Source: an uncultured Acidobacteriia bacterium
Lineage (GTDB): Bacteria; Acidobacteriota; Terriglobia; Bryobacterales; Bryobacteraceae
Direction: 5' to 3'
DNA length: 38,179 bases
Assembly: GCA_903929755.1 (NCBI GenBank)
Contig: CAIYVZ010000042.1
Span: 1 to 38,179 of the forward strand
The notes below the pieces were generated by a model that saw nothing but the letters and a program-made list of their open reading frames with translations, made no database searches and had not been told where the DNA came from. The translations under genes and the position numbers were made by a program. Positions 1 to 8,025 of the stretch are shown in pieces; the first letter of the stretch is position 1, and each line of letters starts with the position of its first letter.

Positions 1-1
1 A

Positions 2-2551
2 ACGAATGCGGCGAATACGCTCTACACGTATGTAGCGGCGCCGACGGTAAGTGGCATCAGTCCGAGCAGCGGTCCGCTCGCGGGCGGAACCAGTGTCACG
101 ATCACGGGTACCAACTTGACGGGCACGACGGCGGTGACGATTGGCGGCACGGCAGCGACCAATGTGACGGTGGTGAGTGCAACCTCGATCACGGCGACAA
201 CACCGTCGGGAACAGCGGGAACGGCGAGTGTGCTGGTGACGACACCAGGTGGGACGAGTGCTGTGAACACGTTGTATACGTATGGGGTAGCGCCGACGGT
301 GAGTGGCATCGGTCCGAGCAGCGGTCCGCTCGCGGGCGGCACCAGTGTCACGATCACGGGCACCAATCTGACAGGTGCCACGGGTGTGACGATTGGCGGC
401 ACGGCAGCGACCAATGTGACGGTGGTGAGTGCAACCTCGATCACGGCGACAACACCGTCGGGAACAGGGGGCACCGCGAGCGTAGTGGTGACGACGCCTG
501 GTGGCTCGAATGCAGCGAACACGCTTTACACGTATGGATCAGCGCCGACGGTGAGTGGTATCAGTCCGAGCAGTGGTCCGCTCGCGGGCGGCACCAGTGT
601 CACGATCGCGGGTACCAACTTGACGGGCGCGACGGTGGTGACGATTGGCGGCACGGCAGCGACCAATGTGACGGTAGTGAGTGCAACCTCGATCACGGCG
701 ACAACACCGTCGGGAACAGCGGGAACGGCGAGCGTCCTGGTGACAACCCCTGGTGGGACGAATGCAGTAAACACGTTGTATACGTATGGATCAGCGCCGA
801 CGGTGAGTGGGATCAGTCCGAGCAGTGGTCCGCTCGCGGGCGGCACCAGTGTCACGATCACGGGCACCAATCTGACAGGTGCCACGGGTGTGACGATGGC
901 CGGGACGGCGGCGACCAATGTGACGGTGGTGAGTGCAACCTCGATCACGGCGACAACACCGTCGGGAACAGCAGGAACGGCCAGCGTGCTGGTGACGACT
1001 CCAGGTGGGACGAATGCAGCGAACACGTTGTATACGTATGGGGCAGCGCAGGCGCAGACGATCACGTTCAATAACCCTGGTCAGCAAAAGCTGGCAACGC
1101 CCCTGCAGCTTACCGCAACGGCCAGTTCCAGCCTGGCGGTGAGCTACTCGTCGAGTACGCCGGCAGTTTGTACGGTGACGGGCTCGGTGGTGAGTTTTGT
1201 GGCCGCCGGCACGTGCACGATCACCGCCAATCAGGCGGGTAATGGATCCTATTCGGCGGCGCCTCCGGTTGTCCAGTCGTTCCCGGTGATCAACAATGCG
1301 GCACCGCCCCTGGAAATAAGTACGCTTGGTTCCCTGAACATGACGGTAGTGCCGAACCAGACGCTGACAGCCTCCGACGCGGCAACGGTGGTGGCAAATC
1401 AAGTTGCCAGCTGGACAGCGGCGACTTCCACTGCGTGGTTATCTGTTACCCAGAACAATGGGGCCTTTCCAGGCGTTGTTGCCGCCACCGCAAATGCCGC
1501 GGGACTTGCCACGGGCAGCTACACGGGGGGGATTCTGGTGAGTGCCAGCGCTGGTGGCGTCACCAAAAGCATCACGATTCCAGTCGAGTTGACGGTAGCG
1601 GCCCCGGCGGCGCTAACGGCGATGCCAACCTCGATCTGGATGGCTTCCGGCTACCCGGCGGGGTCCGCGACCGGCTTTACTATTCAGACGGGAGCTCCGG
1701 GCGTGGCGTTCACGGCGACCACCTCGGCCTCCTCGGCGGGGTGGTTGAGCCTGAGTCCGGCTTCGGGGATTGCGCCGACGCCCATCACGGTGACGCTGGA
1801 CCCGAGCCGGGCGACGCCGGGTGCTTACACCGATTCCATTGTGATGAGCAGCCCAGGTGTGGACAGTGTCACGATTCCGGTGAAGATGTCTGTGTCCGGG
1901 CTCTATACCACCCTGCCGCAGCAAATCAACGCGGCCACGGCGGCCGGGCCGGACCATACGGTGGCCCCGAATGAACTTGTATCGCTTTATCTGAGTGATT
2001 TTAGTTGCACGTCGCAACCGGTTGTCAGCATCAACGGCACAGCGTTGGCATGGAGTACGTATGGTCCCGGGCAGCTGAACTATGCGGTACCGGCGAACGT
2101 GACGTCCCCTGCCGCCCTGACGGTGGGCTGTAACGGGGCTACGGCCTGGAGTTTCAATGGCCTGCTTACGGCGGCTGCTGTTCCCGGAATCTTTACAAAT
2201 TCCGGCACGGGGTCCGGACAGGCCACTGCGGTGAATAGCGATGGCACGCTGAATACATCCAGGAATCCGGCAGGGCGCGGGACGTGGCTGACGGTTTATG
2301 GCACTGGTTTTGGTGTCTTTAATGCCGCAGGGGCGAATGGCCTGCGGACGGTGGCTGGAGCTGTAACGGCGAGTATTGGCGGCGTGGAGGCACAGGTTCT
2401 CTATGCCGGAAGTACGCCGGGAGCCACGGATGGTGTGCAGCAGTTCAATCTGCAGATTCCGGCAGGTGTCAGTGCCGGATCGGCAGTCCCGATTGTGCTG
2501 ACGGTGAATGGCACGCCGACTCAAACGACGGCAACGGTGGCTTTGCAGTAG
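2..2551 (+). CDS. Secreted/surface TIG-repeat protein with BACON-like and TIGR03437-type C-terminal domains (5' truncated)
   Basis: The reading frame is open from base 2, so the gene begins upstream of the window; the first ATG at 116 lies inside a repeat and is not a real start. The visible part (about 850 residues) has four 84-residue IPT/TIG immunoglobulin-like repeats (motif GPLAGGTSVTITGTNLTG), then an Ig-like segment with one Cys pair, then two BACON-like segments (motifs WLSVTQNNGAFPG and WLSLSPASGIAP). It ends in a roughly 200-residue region with APNELVSLYLSDF, YGPGQLNYAVP, VYGTGFG and GVQQFNLQIPAG, which I recognise as the C-terminal domain typical of Solibacter secreted proteins (TIGR03437). 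No catalytic motif is visible. The composition, rich in Thr, Ser, Gly and Ala, fits an exported adhesin-like or structural protein. Binding partner unknown. Domain calls are from pattern recognition, without a profile search. Confidence 0.85.
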   Translation, partial: TNAANTLYTYVAAPTVSGISPSSGPLAGGTSVTITGTNLTGTTAVTIGGTAATNVTVVSATSITATTPSGTAGTASVLVTTPGGTSAVNTLYTYGVAPTVSGIGPSSGPLAGGTSVTITGTNLTGATGVTIGGTAATNVTVVSATSITATTPSGTGGTASVVVTTPGGSNAANTLYTYGSAPTVSGISPSSGPLAGGTSVTIAGTNLTGATVVTIGGTAATNVTVVSATSITATTPSGTAGTASVLVTTPGGTNAVNTLYTYGSAPTVSGISPSSGPLAGGTSVTITGTNLTGATGVTMAGTAATNVTVVSATSITATTPSGTAGTASVLVTTPGGTNAANTLYTYGAAQAQTITFNNPGQQKLATPLQLTATASSSLAVSYSSSTPAVCTVTGSVVSFVAAGTCTITANQAGNGSYSAAPPVVQSFPVINNAAPPLEISTLGSLNMTVVPNQTLTASDAATVVANQVASWTAATSTAWLSVTQNNGAFPGVVAATANAAGLATGSYTGGILVSASAGGVTKSITIPVELTVAAPAALTAMPTSIWMASGYPAGSATGFTIQTGAPGVAFTATTSASSAGWLSLSPASGIAPTPITVTLDPSRATPGAYTDSIVMSSPGVDSVTIPVKMSVSGLYTTLPQQINAATAAGPDHTVAPNELVSLYLSDFSCTSQPVVSINGTALAWSTYGPGQLNYAVPANVTSPAALTVGCNGATAWSFNGLLTAAAVPGIFTNSGTGSGQATAVNSDGTLNTSRNPAGRGTWLTVYGTGFGVFNAAGANGLRTVAGAVTASIGGVEAQVLYAGSTPGATDGVQQFNLQIPAGVSAGSAVPIVLTVNGTPTQTTATVALQ
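41..1048 (+). repeat. Four tandem 252-bp repeats encoding TIG domains
   Basis: Units start at 41, 293, 545 and 797, each exactly 252 bp (84 codons). A central stretch of about 80 bp around the codons for GGTAATNVTVVSATS is almost invariant, while the flanks differ by scattered third-position changes and a few residue changes. The array probably continues upstream of base 1. High DNA identity points to recent duplication or gene conversion. It can also cause assembly collapse, so the true copy number may be higher. Confidence 0.92.
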
Positions 2552-2574
2552 AGGCTGCTGCGGCAGGCTTCTTC

Positions 2575-2612
2575 CTGGTCCCTGTTAACCCGGAAAAACT
2601 GTTCAGGACCAG
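2575..2612 (+). terminator. Inverted repeat after the TIG-protein gene, possible terminator
   Basis: CTGGTCC (2575-2581) pairs perfectly with GGACCAG (2606-2612), and inner TG/CA and AAC/GTT pairs extend the stem. It lies 24 bp past the stop codon of the TIG gene and before the lysine-operon leader. There is no T-run directly after it, so it may be a weak or Rho-assisted terminator, or only a 3' stabilising hairpin. Confidence 0.4.
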
Positions 2613-2631
2613 AGTGCGTGGTAATCTAAAA

Positions 2632-2812
2632 TTTCTGGTAGAGGTGCGGCGGCCAGGTGCTGATGTTCGTTGTTCCTGCGATCAAGGGAGACGTTGGCTG
2701 GGGGTCGTCCGCCGAAATTGTTTGGTCTGATGGGACCAGGCGGTTGGGGACGTGAGTTGAAACTCCGTCACTGTCATCCGAGCCTTAGGTTCGGGTGGAG
2801 CGCTTCCGGGAT
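2632..2812 (+). promoter_or_regulatory. Lysine riboswitch (L box) aptamer upstream of the lysine/DAP operon
   Basis: The conserved L-box blocks occur in the right order: AGAGGTGCG at 2640-2648, CCGCCGAA at 2709-2716, CTGTCA at 2771-2776 and GGTGGAGCGCTTCCGG at 2794-2809. These match the Bacillus subtilis and Escherichia coli lysC leaders as I remember them. The closing helix P1 forms between 2633-2641 and 2803-2811 with one mismatch and two G-U pairs. A P5-like hairpin forms from CATCCGA (2775-2781) and TTCGGGTG (2790-2797). A third hairpin uses TGGTC (2722-2726) and GACCA (2734-2738). The downstream genes make lysine, which fits this ligand. Expected action: lysine binding lowers expression of the operon. 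Confidence 0.9.
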
Positions 2813-2869
2813 AGTGAAAACTTTCTTCTGTAGTCCCTCACTCTCCTCACGCGCTCTTATTCTCTGCTG

Positions 2870-2891
2870 AAAGCCGCCGGAACGGCCTTTT
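2870..2891 (+). promoter_or_regulatory. Hairpin over the dapE ribosome binding region, likely riboswitch expression platform
   Basis: AAAGCCG (2870-2876) pairs with CGG plus CTTT (2883-2890, one bulged C), leaving the loop CCGGAA. The hairpin ends right at the ATG at 2892 and holds the only Shine-Dalgarno-like bases (GGAA, 2879-2882). It also ends in TTTT, so it could act either as a short terminator or as a ribosome-site lock controlled by the aptamer. Which mode applies cannot be told from sequence alone. Confidence 0.55.
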
Positions 2892-3899
2892 ATGCAAGTA
2901 TTTGACCTAACGCGAAAACTAATCGACATCCCCTCAGTCACACCGGAAGAACTTGCCGTTGGGCATTTCCTCTCGGATTATCTTGGCGACCTCTGCGCGC
3001 GTTTTGATGGCAAAGTGGAACGTCTGGAAGTAGAACCGGACCGCTGGAATGTCTTCGCCGCGTTCGGGGAACCGATTGTCACGTTGTCCACGCACATGGA
3101 CACGGTGCCGCCCTTCATTCCTTCGCGTGAAGACGACGAGTTTATCTGGGGCCGCGGAGCTTGCGACACCAAGGGCATCATCGCCTCCATGCTGACGGCT
3201 GCCGAACGGCTGCTGGAAGCTGGTACCCGCAACTTCGGCCTGCTGTTTGTGGTTGGCGAAGAGCGGAATTCAGCTGGCGCCTATCACGCCGCAAAAGATC
3301 CTCGCGGGTCGAAGTTTGTCATCAACGGCGAACCGACGGAAAACCAGTTGGCGCTCGGTTCCAAGGGTGCGCTTCGGTATGAAGTGGTCGCTCGCGGCAA
3401 GATGGCGCACTCGGCGTATCCCGAATTGGGCGACTCCGCGATTAACAAATTGCTGGACGCGCTGCAGGCGATTCGTGCCGTGGCGTTACCCGTGGATGAT
3501 GTCCTTGGACCCAGCACGCTGAACATTGGCGTCATCAAGGGTGGACGTGCGCCAAACGTGATCCCCGACGAAGCCCGTGCCGAGATTTTCATCCGTCTCG
3601 TGGGCGACTCCGCCTCAACCCGCAAAGCGCTGGAAGAAGCTGTGGGTGACAAGGTGGAACTCAATTTTGTGCTGGAGATTCCGGCACTGCGGTTAACGGC
3701 TGTCGAAGGTCTGCCCACCACGGTGGTGGCCTACACAACCGATATTCCGGCGTTCGGAGGCAACTGGGGGCAACCGCTCCTGTTTGGTCCGGGCACCATC
3801 CACGTCGCGCACACGCTCGACGAAAGGGTTCCAAAACAACAACTGCTGGATGCGGTTGAAATCTATCAAAGAATGGTCAGGCAGCTGCAAGCACAATGA
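2892..3899 (+). CDS. dapE: M20-family metallohydrolase, probable succinyl-diaminopimelate desuccinylase (DapE/ArgE family)
   Basis: Likely removes succinate from N-succinyl-LL-diaminopimelate in the cytoplasm, using one or two zinc ions. The 335-residue protein shows the M20 signature: STHMDTVPP with H68 and D70, GACDTKG with bridging D92, the catalytic pair E123-E124 in VGEERNSAG, the ligand E147 in NGEPTE, and a C-terminal ligand His in GTIHVAHTLDERV (304 or 307). It lacks a signal peptide. It is the first gene after the lysine riboswitch, its stop overlaps the asd start (ATGA), and dapD is in the same operon, so the succinylase branch fits. It is shorter than typical DapE (about 375 residues), and sequence alone does not exclude acetylornithine deacetylase or an LysK-like enzyme; the context decides. 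Confidence 0.8.
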   Translation: MQVFDLTRKLIDIPSVTPEELAVGHFLSDYLGDLCARFDGKVERLEVEPDRWNVFAAFGEPIVTLSTHMDTVPPFIPSREDDEFIWGRGACDTKGIIASMLTAAERLLEAGTRNFGLLFVVGEERNSAGAYHAAKDPRGSKFVINGEPTENQLALGSKGALRYEVVARGKMAHSAYPELGDSAINKLLDALQAIRAVALPVDDVLGPSTLNIGVIKGGRAPNVIPDEARAEIFIRLVGDSASTRKALEEAVGDKVELNFVLEIPALRLTAVEGLPTTVVAYTTDIPAFGGNWGQPLLFGPGTIHVAHTLDERVPKQQLLDAVEIYQRMVRQLQAQ

Positions 3900-4957
3900 G
3901 CAAGATCGAAGTAGGCATTCTCGGCGCCACCGGCATGGTGGGACAGCATTTCATCAAGTTTCTCGACGGACATCCGTTGTTTGAACTGGCGTGGCTCGGA
4001 GCGAGCGAACGCTCGGCGGGCAAGCGCTATACCGATGCCGCCAAGTGGCACCTCGGTGGCTCTGCTCCGGAGTCGGCGGCTCGTCTGACGGTGTCTGATT
4101 CAAAGCCCGGCAATGCGCCGAAGCTTGTCTTCTCAGCCATGGACGCCTCCGTTGCCACAGAGATTGAACAGGCCTTCGCGTCCGCCGGTCACCTGATTGT
4201 TTCGAATTCGAAGAATCACCGCATGGATCGCGATGTACCGCTGCTGGTACCGGAAATCAATGCCGACCACCTGAAGCTGATTGCCGGGCAGCAGGCGAAT
4301 CGTGGCTGGAAGGGTGCGGTGGTTACCAATCCCAATTGCTCCACCATCGTGCTCACCATGGCGCTGGCGCCGCTGGTGCAGTTCGGCATTACGCGCGTTG
4401 TCACTACCACCATGCAGGCAGTCTCGGGCGCTGGCTATCCGGGGGTTCCCTCTATGGATATTTTGGGGAACGTGATTCCGTACATTGGCGGCGAAGAAGA
4501 AAAGATCCAGCAGGAGACGCAGAAGATCCTCGGTACTTTCGTCAGTGACAAGACGGCCGGCGATCATATTGCCCCGCTGGCCGCCAAGGTCAGTGCGCAT
4601 TGTAACCGCGTGGCGGTGATTGACGGCCACACTGTAACGGTGTCGGTTGAGTTTTCTTCCCAGCCCTCGGAAGCCGATCTGCGCAATGCGTTTGAGACGT
4701 TCAGGGCTATTCCGCAGCAGCGTAACCTGCCGTCCGCGCCGAAGTTCCCGGTTCATTATCTGCCGGAAGCCGACCGTCCACAGCCCCGCAAGGATGTGGA
4801 ACGCGAGCGTGGCATGGTCACGTTTGTTGGCCGTCTGCGTGAGTGCCCGGTGTTTGACTGGAAGTTTGTTGCGCTGGGACACAACACGGTGCGCGGCGCT
4901 GCCGGCGCTGCGGTGCTGAATGCGGAACTGATCCATTCAGAAGGGTTACTTTCGTAA
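3896..4957 (+). CDS. asd: Aspartate-semialdehyde dehydrogenase
   Basis: Reduces aspartyl phosphate to aspartate semialdehyde with NADPH, the branch point to lysine, threonine and methionine. 353 residues: nucleotide-binding GATGMVG at 10-16, active-site C148 in TNPNCST, the region VSGAGYPGVPSMD at 177-188, and the acid/base H235 in SAHCNRVAV. The sequence resembles the archaeal/fungal-type ASADH branch (for example the MDILGNVIPYIGGEE segment) more than the E. coli enzyme. The start ATG overlaps the dapE stop by 4 bp, which implies translational coupling. A 66-bp gap to lysC follows. Confidence 0.95.
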   Translation: MSKIEVGILGATGMVGQHFIKFLDGHPLFELAWLGASERSAGKRYTDAAKWHLGGSAPESAARLTVSDSKPGNAPKLVFSAMDASVATEIEQAFASAGHLIVSNSKNHRMDRDVPLLVPEINADHLKLIAGQQANRGWKGAVVTNPNCSTIVLTMALAPLVQFGITRVVTTTMQAVSGAGYPGVPSMDILGNVIPYIGGEEEKIQQETQKILGTFVSDKTAGDHIAPLAAKVSAHCNRVAVIDGHTVTVSVEFSSQPSEADLRNAFETFRAIPQQRNLPSAPKFPVHYLPEADRPQPRKDVERERGMVTFVGRLRECPVFDWKFVALGHNTVRGAAGAAVLNAELIHSEGLLS

Positions 4958-5023
4958 TGCAGCGTGAATACGCACGGGCTTATCGCCTCGAAAATGCTGG
5001 TAGCGGAAAGCGCTGAGGTCAAA

Positions 5024-6394
5024 ATGTTAGTGATGAAATTCGGCGGCACGTCCGTCGAATCGGCAGCAGCGATTGAGCGCGTCGCCGGTATTGTCAAGGG
5101 CCGGTTGGCGCGCAAGCCCGTCGTGGTAGTTTCCGCGATGGGCAAGACGACCAACAAGCTCCTCGCCATTGCCAGCGCGGCCATCGCCGGGAAACGCGAC
5201 GAGTACATCCGGCAGATTCAGGATCTGCGGGATTTCCATTCACGCGAAGCCCGGTTAGTTGTGCCGCTGGAGAATCGTGCCGATCTGGATCGTGTTCTGG
5301 ACGATCACTTTCAGGAACTCACTGAGTTGGTGAAAGGTATCGCTGTGATTGGGGAACTTACGCCCCGGTCGATTGATGCGATCTCCAGTTACGGCGAGCG
5401 GCTGTCGAGTTACGTGGTTACCCTGGCGTTCAATCATTACGGCGTGCCCGCGGTGCATCTGGATTCGCGCAAAGTCATCGTCACGGACCGCCGGCATACG
5501 CAGGCGGCTCCGTTATTCGAGCAGACCTATAAGAAGCTCGCAGCAACGGTTCCGGCTATGGCGGCGGATAAGGTTGTGGTGATGGGCGGCTTCATCGGCG
5601 CTACGGAAGATGGTGTTACTTCCACGCTGGGCCGCGGTGGGTCCGACTTTACGGCCTCTATTGTGGGTGCGGGCATTGGCGCGGAAGCCATTGAGATCTG
5701 GACCGATGTGGACGGTATGTTGACAGCCGATCCGACGATTCTCCCCGGTGGGCATCGCGTAAAGAGCATTTCGTTCGCCGAAGCTGCCGAACTTGCGTAT
5801 TTTGGCGCCAAGGTGCTCCATCCAGCTACCGTGATTCCTGCCGTGGAACGCAATATTCCTGTCCTGATTCTGAACTCGCGTCGGCCTGAAGTTCCGGGAA
5901 CGACCATCGTTGCGAACCCGGTACATTGCCGCAACGCGGTAAAGTCGATTGCCTGCAAGCGGAACATCACGCTTGTCAATATTCAGTCCAGCCGCATGTT
6001 CATGGCGCATGGTTTCCTGCGGCGGATCTTCGAAGTATTTGATCGCTTCGAGACGTCCGTCGATATGATTGCCACCAGCGAAGTGAGTGTCTCGCTGACT
6101 ATTGATAATCCCTCGCGGATCGCCGAAGTCACCGCGGCGCTTAGTGAGTTTTCGGATGTCTCCACCGAACCGGATCAGGCGATTGTCTGCCTGGTCGGCG
6201 AGAATATCCGAAACACACCAGGGGTTGCCGCCAGCGTATTTCAGGCTCTGCGCAACGTGAACGTGCGGATGATTTCGCAGGGCGCGTCGCTGCTGAATCT
6301 GGGCGTCGTGGTGGCGGGTAAGGACGTTCGCACGGCGGTGGAAGCGCTGCACACCGAATTCTTCCAGGATCCCGATCCCGAGGTTTTCGACTAA
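5024..6394 (+). CDS. lysC: Aspartate kinase with C-terminal ACT domains (LysC type)
   Basis: Phosphorylates aspartate, the first step of the pathway. I chose the ATG at 5024 (MLVMKFGGTS) because GAGG lies 8 bases before it and the family starts near KFGGTS; a GTG at 4964 and an ATG at 4994 would add 20 or 10 residues with no family counterpart. Motifs in order: KFGGTS (5-10), VVSAMGKTTN, YGERLSS, GGFIGATEDG, TLGRGGSDFTA, WTDVDGML, then FGAKVLHP. The last 150 residues hold tandem ACT domains (FMAHGFLRRIFEVFDRF, and GVAASVFQALRNVNV), the usual lysine-sensing region. Single-function, not fused to homoserine dehydrogenase. The TAA stop shares its last A with the dapB ATG. Control is probably double: riboswitch on synthesis, ACT domains on activity. 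Confidence 0.95.
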   Translation: MLVMKFGGTSVESAAAIERVAGIVKGRLARKPVVVVSAMGKTTNKLLAIASAAIAGKRDEYIRQIQDLRDFHSREARLVVPLENRADLDRVLDDHFQELTELVKGIAVIGELTPRSIDAISSYGERLSSYVVTLAFNHYGVPAVHLDSRKVIVTDRRHTQAAPLFEQTYKKLAATVPAMAADKVVVMGGFIGATEDGVTSTLGRGGSDFTASIVGAGIGAEAIEIWTDVDGMLTADPTILPGGHRVKSISFAEAAELAYFGAKVLHPATVIPAVERNIPVLILNSRRPEVPGTTIVANPVHCRNAVKSIACKRNITLVNIQSSRMFMAHGFLRRIFEVFDRFETSVDMIATSEVSVSLTIDNPSRIAEVTAALSEFSDVSTEPDQAIVCLVGENIRNTPGVAASVFQALRNVNVRMISQGASLLNLGVVVAGKDVRTAVEALHTEFFQDPDPEVFD

Positions 6395-7080
6395 TGCGTA
6401 TCGCAATCGTAGGTTACGGCAAGATGGGCAAGATGATCGAACGGATCGCGATCGACCGCGGCCACGAGATCGGCCTGAAGCTGGACGAGTTTAACAACGC
6501 CGGTTTTGCCGGAATCACCGAAGAGAACTTTCGTGGCATCGACGTCGCGATTGACTTCTCGATTCCCGACGCCGCGGTGGAGAACATGGAGCGAATCGCG
6601 GCGCTGAAGGTCAATCAGGTGATCGGCACCACGGGGTGGCTGGGGCGTATGGACCATGTCCGCGGCGTGGTGGATCAGGCCGGCATCGGTTTGGTCTGGA
6701 GTCCGAATTACTCGGTTGGTGTGAATGCCTTTTTCCGGATTGTGGCGGAGGCGGCGAAGCTGCTGTCAGGCGCTCCGGAGTATGAAGCGTGGGCCTGGGA
6801 AATTCATCACTCCGCCAAGAAGGATGCCCCCTCGGGGACGTTGCTGAAGCTGGTGGAGGAAATGAAGAAGTCCGGGTATTCCAAGCCAGTGGACGCCGGT
6901 TCGAATCGCGCCGGAACCATCGCGGGCACGCATGAAATTGGCTTCGATTGTGCGGCCGACACAATCACTCTTCGCCATACGGCGAGGAGCAGAGAAGGTT
7001 TTGCACTTGGCGCCGTGAAGGCAGCCGAGTGGGTAGTTGGGAAGTCCGGCTTTCACGAGTTCGGCGATATTTGTTTCTAA
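6394..7080 (+). CDS. dapB: 4-Hydroxy-tetrahydrodipicolinate reductase
   Basis: Reduces 4-hydroxy-tetrahydrodipicolinate to tetrahydrodipicolinate with NAD(P)H. 228 residues: dinucleotide-binding VGYGKMGKMIE at 6-16, GTTGW at 78-82, SPNYSVGVN at 103-111, and the catalytic region EIHHSAKKDAPSGT with H138-H139 and K143. It is shorter than the roughly 270-residue E. coli enzyme but keeps every catalytic block, like other compact DapB proteins. The start overlaps the lysC stop by one base (TAATG). 27 bp separate it from dapA. Confidence 0.94.
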   Translation: MRIAIVGYGKMGKMIERIAIDRGHEIGLKLDEFNNAGFAGITEENFRGIDVAIDFSIPDAAVENMERIAALKVNQVIGTTGWLGRMDHVRGVVDQAGIGLVWSPNYSVGVNAFFRIVAEAAKLLSGAPEYEAWAWEIHHSAKKDAPSGTLLKLVEEMKKSGYSKPVDAGSNRAGTIAGTHEIGFDCAADTITLRHTARSREGFALGAVKAAEWVVGKSGFHEFGDICF

Positions 7081-7107
7081 CGGCGGGAGCCGTTCTGGAG
7101 GTGGTAC

Positions 7108-8025
7108 ATGTTCACTGGATGCGGAACCGCGTTGGTTACCCCGTTCCTTACCGATGGGGGCACATCGCTTGAATCCAAAATCGACGAAGCCGCGATGCGG
7201 CGCCTGGTTCGTCGCCAAATAGAGCAGGGCATTGATTTCCTGGTACCGTGCGGCACCACGGGCGAAAGCCCGACGCTGACTCGTGAGGAGCATCTTCGCG
7301 TGGTTGCCATCACGCTGGAAGAAGCCAAAGGGAAAGTACCGGTGCTGGCAGGCGCCGGTGGGTACAACACCCGGGAAGTGGCGGAACTGGCGCACGAATG
7401 TGAAAAGCTGGGAGCCGACGGCGTTCTCTCGGTGACGCCGTATTACAACAAGCCCACGCCAGAAGGCCTGTATCAGCACTATAAAACGATTGCGGATGCC
7501 ATCAATATCCCGATCATGCTGTACAACATCCAGGGTCGCACCGGAATCAATATTGATCCGGCCACGATGGTCCGGTTGGCGGAAATCGACAAGATTGTTG
7601 GCGTGAAAGAGGCGTCCGGCAATATCTCGCAGATGGCTGAGATTGTGTACCGGTTGCCGCACCGCTTCATCATGGTTTCCGGCGATGACGCCATTACGAT
7701 TCCGCTGATCGCCGCCGGTGGCCGCGGCATTATCTCCGTGGTTTCGAATCAGATTCCGGGCCCGATGACTGAAATCGCCCGCCTGTGCAATACCGGCGAT
7801 TTCGCCGGTGCCCGTGCCATTCAGCGGAAGTACTTCGCGTTGATGCAGGTGAATTTTGTGGAAGCGAACCCCGGTCCCGTGAAGTGGGGCATGTTCAAAA
7901 TGGGCCTGCTGGAACCGAATTTCCGCCTGCCCATGGTGCCGCCCACTGAAGCGAACCAGAAGAAGATTGAAGCGGTACTGGAAGAAGTTGGACTCCTGGA
8001 GGCAAGTGTTGCAGCAAGCCATTGA
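7108..8025 (+). CDS. dapA: 4-Hydroxy-tetrahydrodipicolinate synthase
   Basis: Condenses pyruvate with aspartate semialdehyde, the committed step to lysine and diaminopimelate. 305 residues forming a TIM barrel: CGTTGES at 48-54, [11 protein letters not shown] at 112-122, catalytic Y139 in [10 protein letters not shown], Schiff-base K167 in VGVKEASGN, and SGDD followed by a GGRGIISV block. The ribosome site GGAGG sits about 8 bases before the ATG. The 3' end overlaps dapD by 17 bp. In the pathway the enzyme works before DapB, although here its gene follows dapB. Confidence 0.96.
   Translation: MFTGCGTALVTPFLTDGGTSLESKIDEAAMRRLVRRQIEQGIDFLVPCGTTGESPTLTREEHLRVVAITLEEAKGKVPVLAGAGGYNTREVAELAHECEKLGADGVLSVTPYYNKPTPEGLYQHYKTIADAINIPIMLYNIQGRTGINIDPATMVRLAEIDKIVGVKEASGNISQMAEIVYRLPHRFIMVSGDDAITIPLIAAGGRGIISVVSNQIPGPMTEIARLCNTGDFAGARAIQRKYFALMQVNFVEANPGPVKWGMFKMGLLEPNFRLPMVPPTEANQKKIEAVLEEVGLLEASVAASH

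Noticed and set aside
22-1071. Open antisense frames over the TIG repeats, rich in Val, Pro and Ala
   Set aside because: They repeat with the same 252-bp period as the sense gene and arise from its codon bias; no start signals or known domains.
2670-2870. 66-codon open frame on the plus strand
   Set aside because: It lies wholly in the lysine riboswitch leader, which explains the sequence conservation better; no ribosome site.
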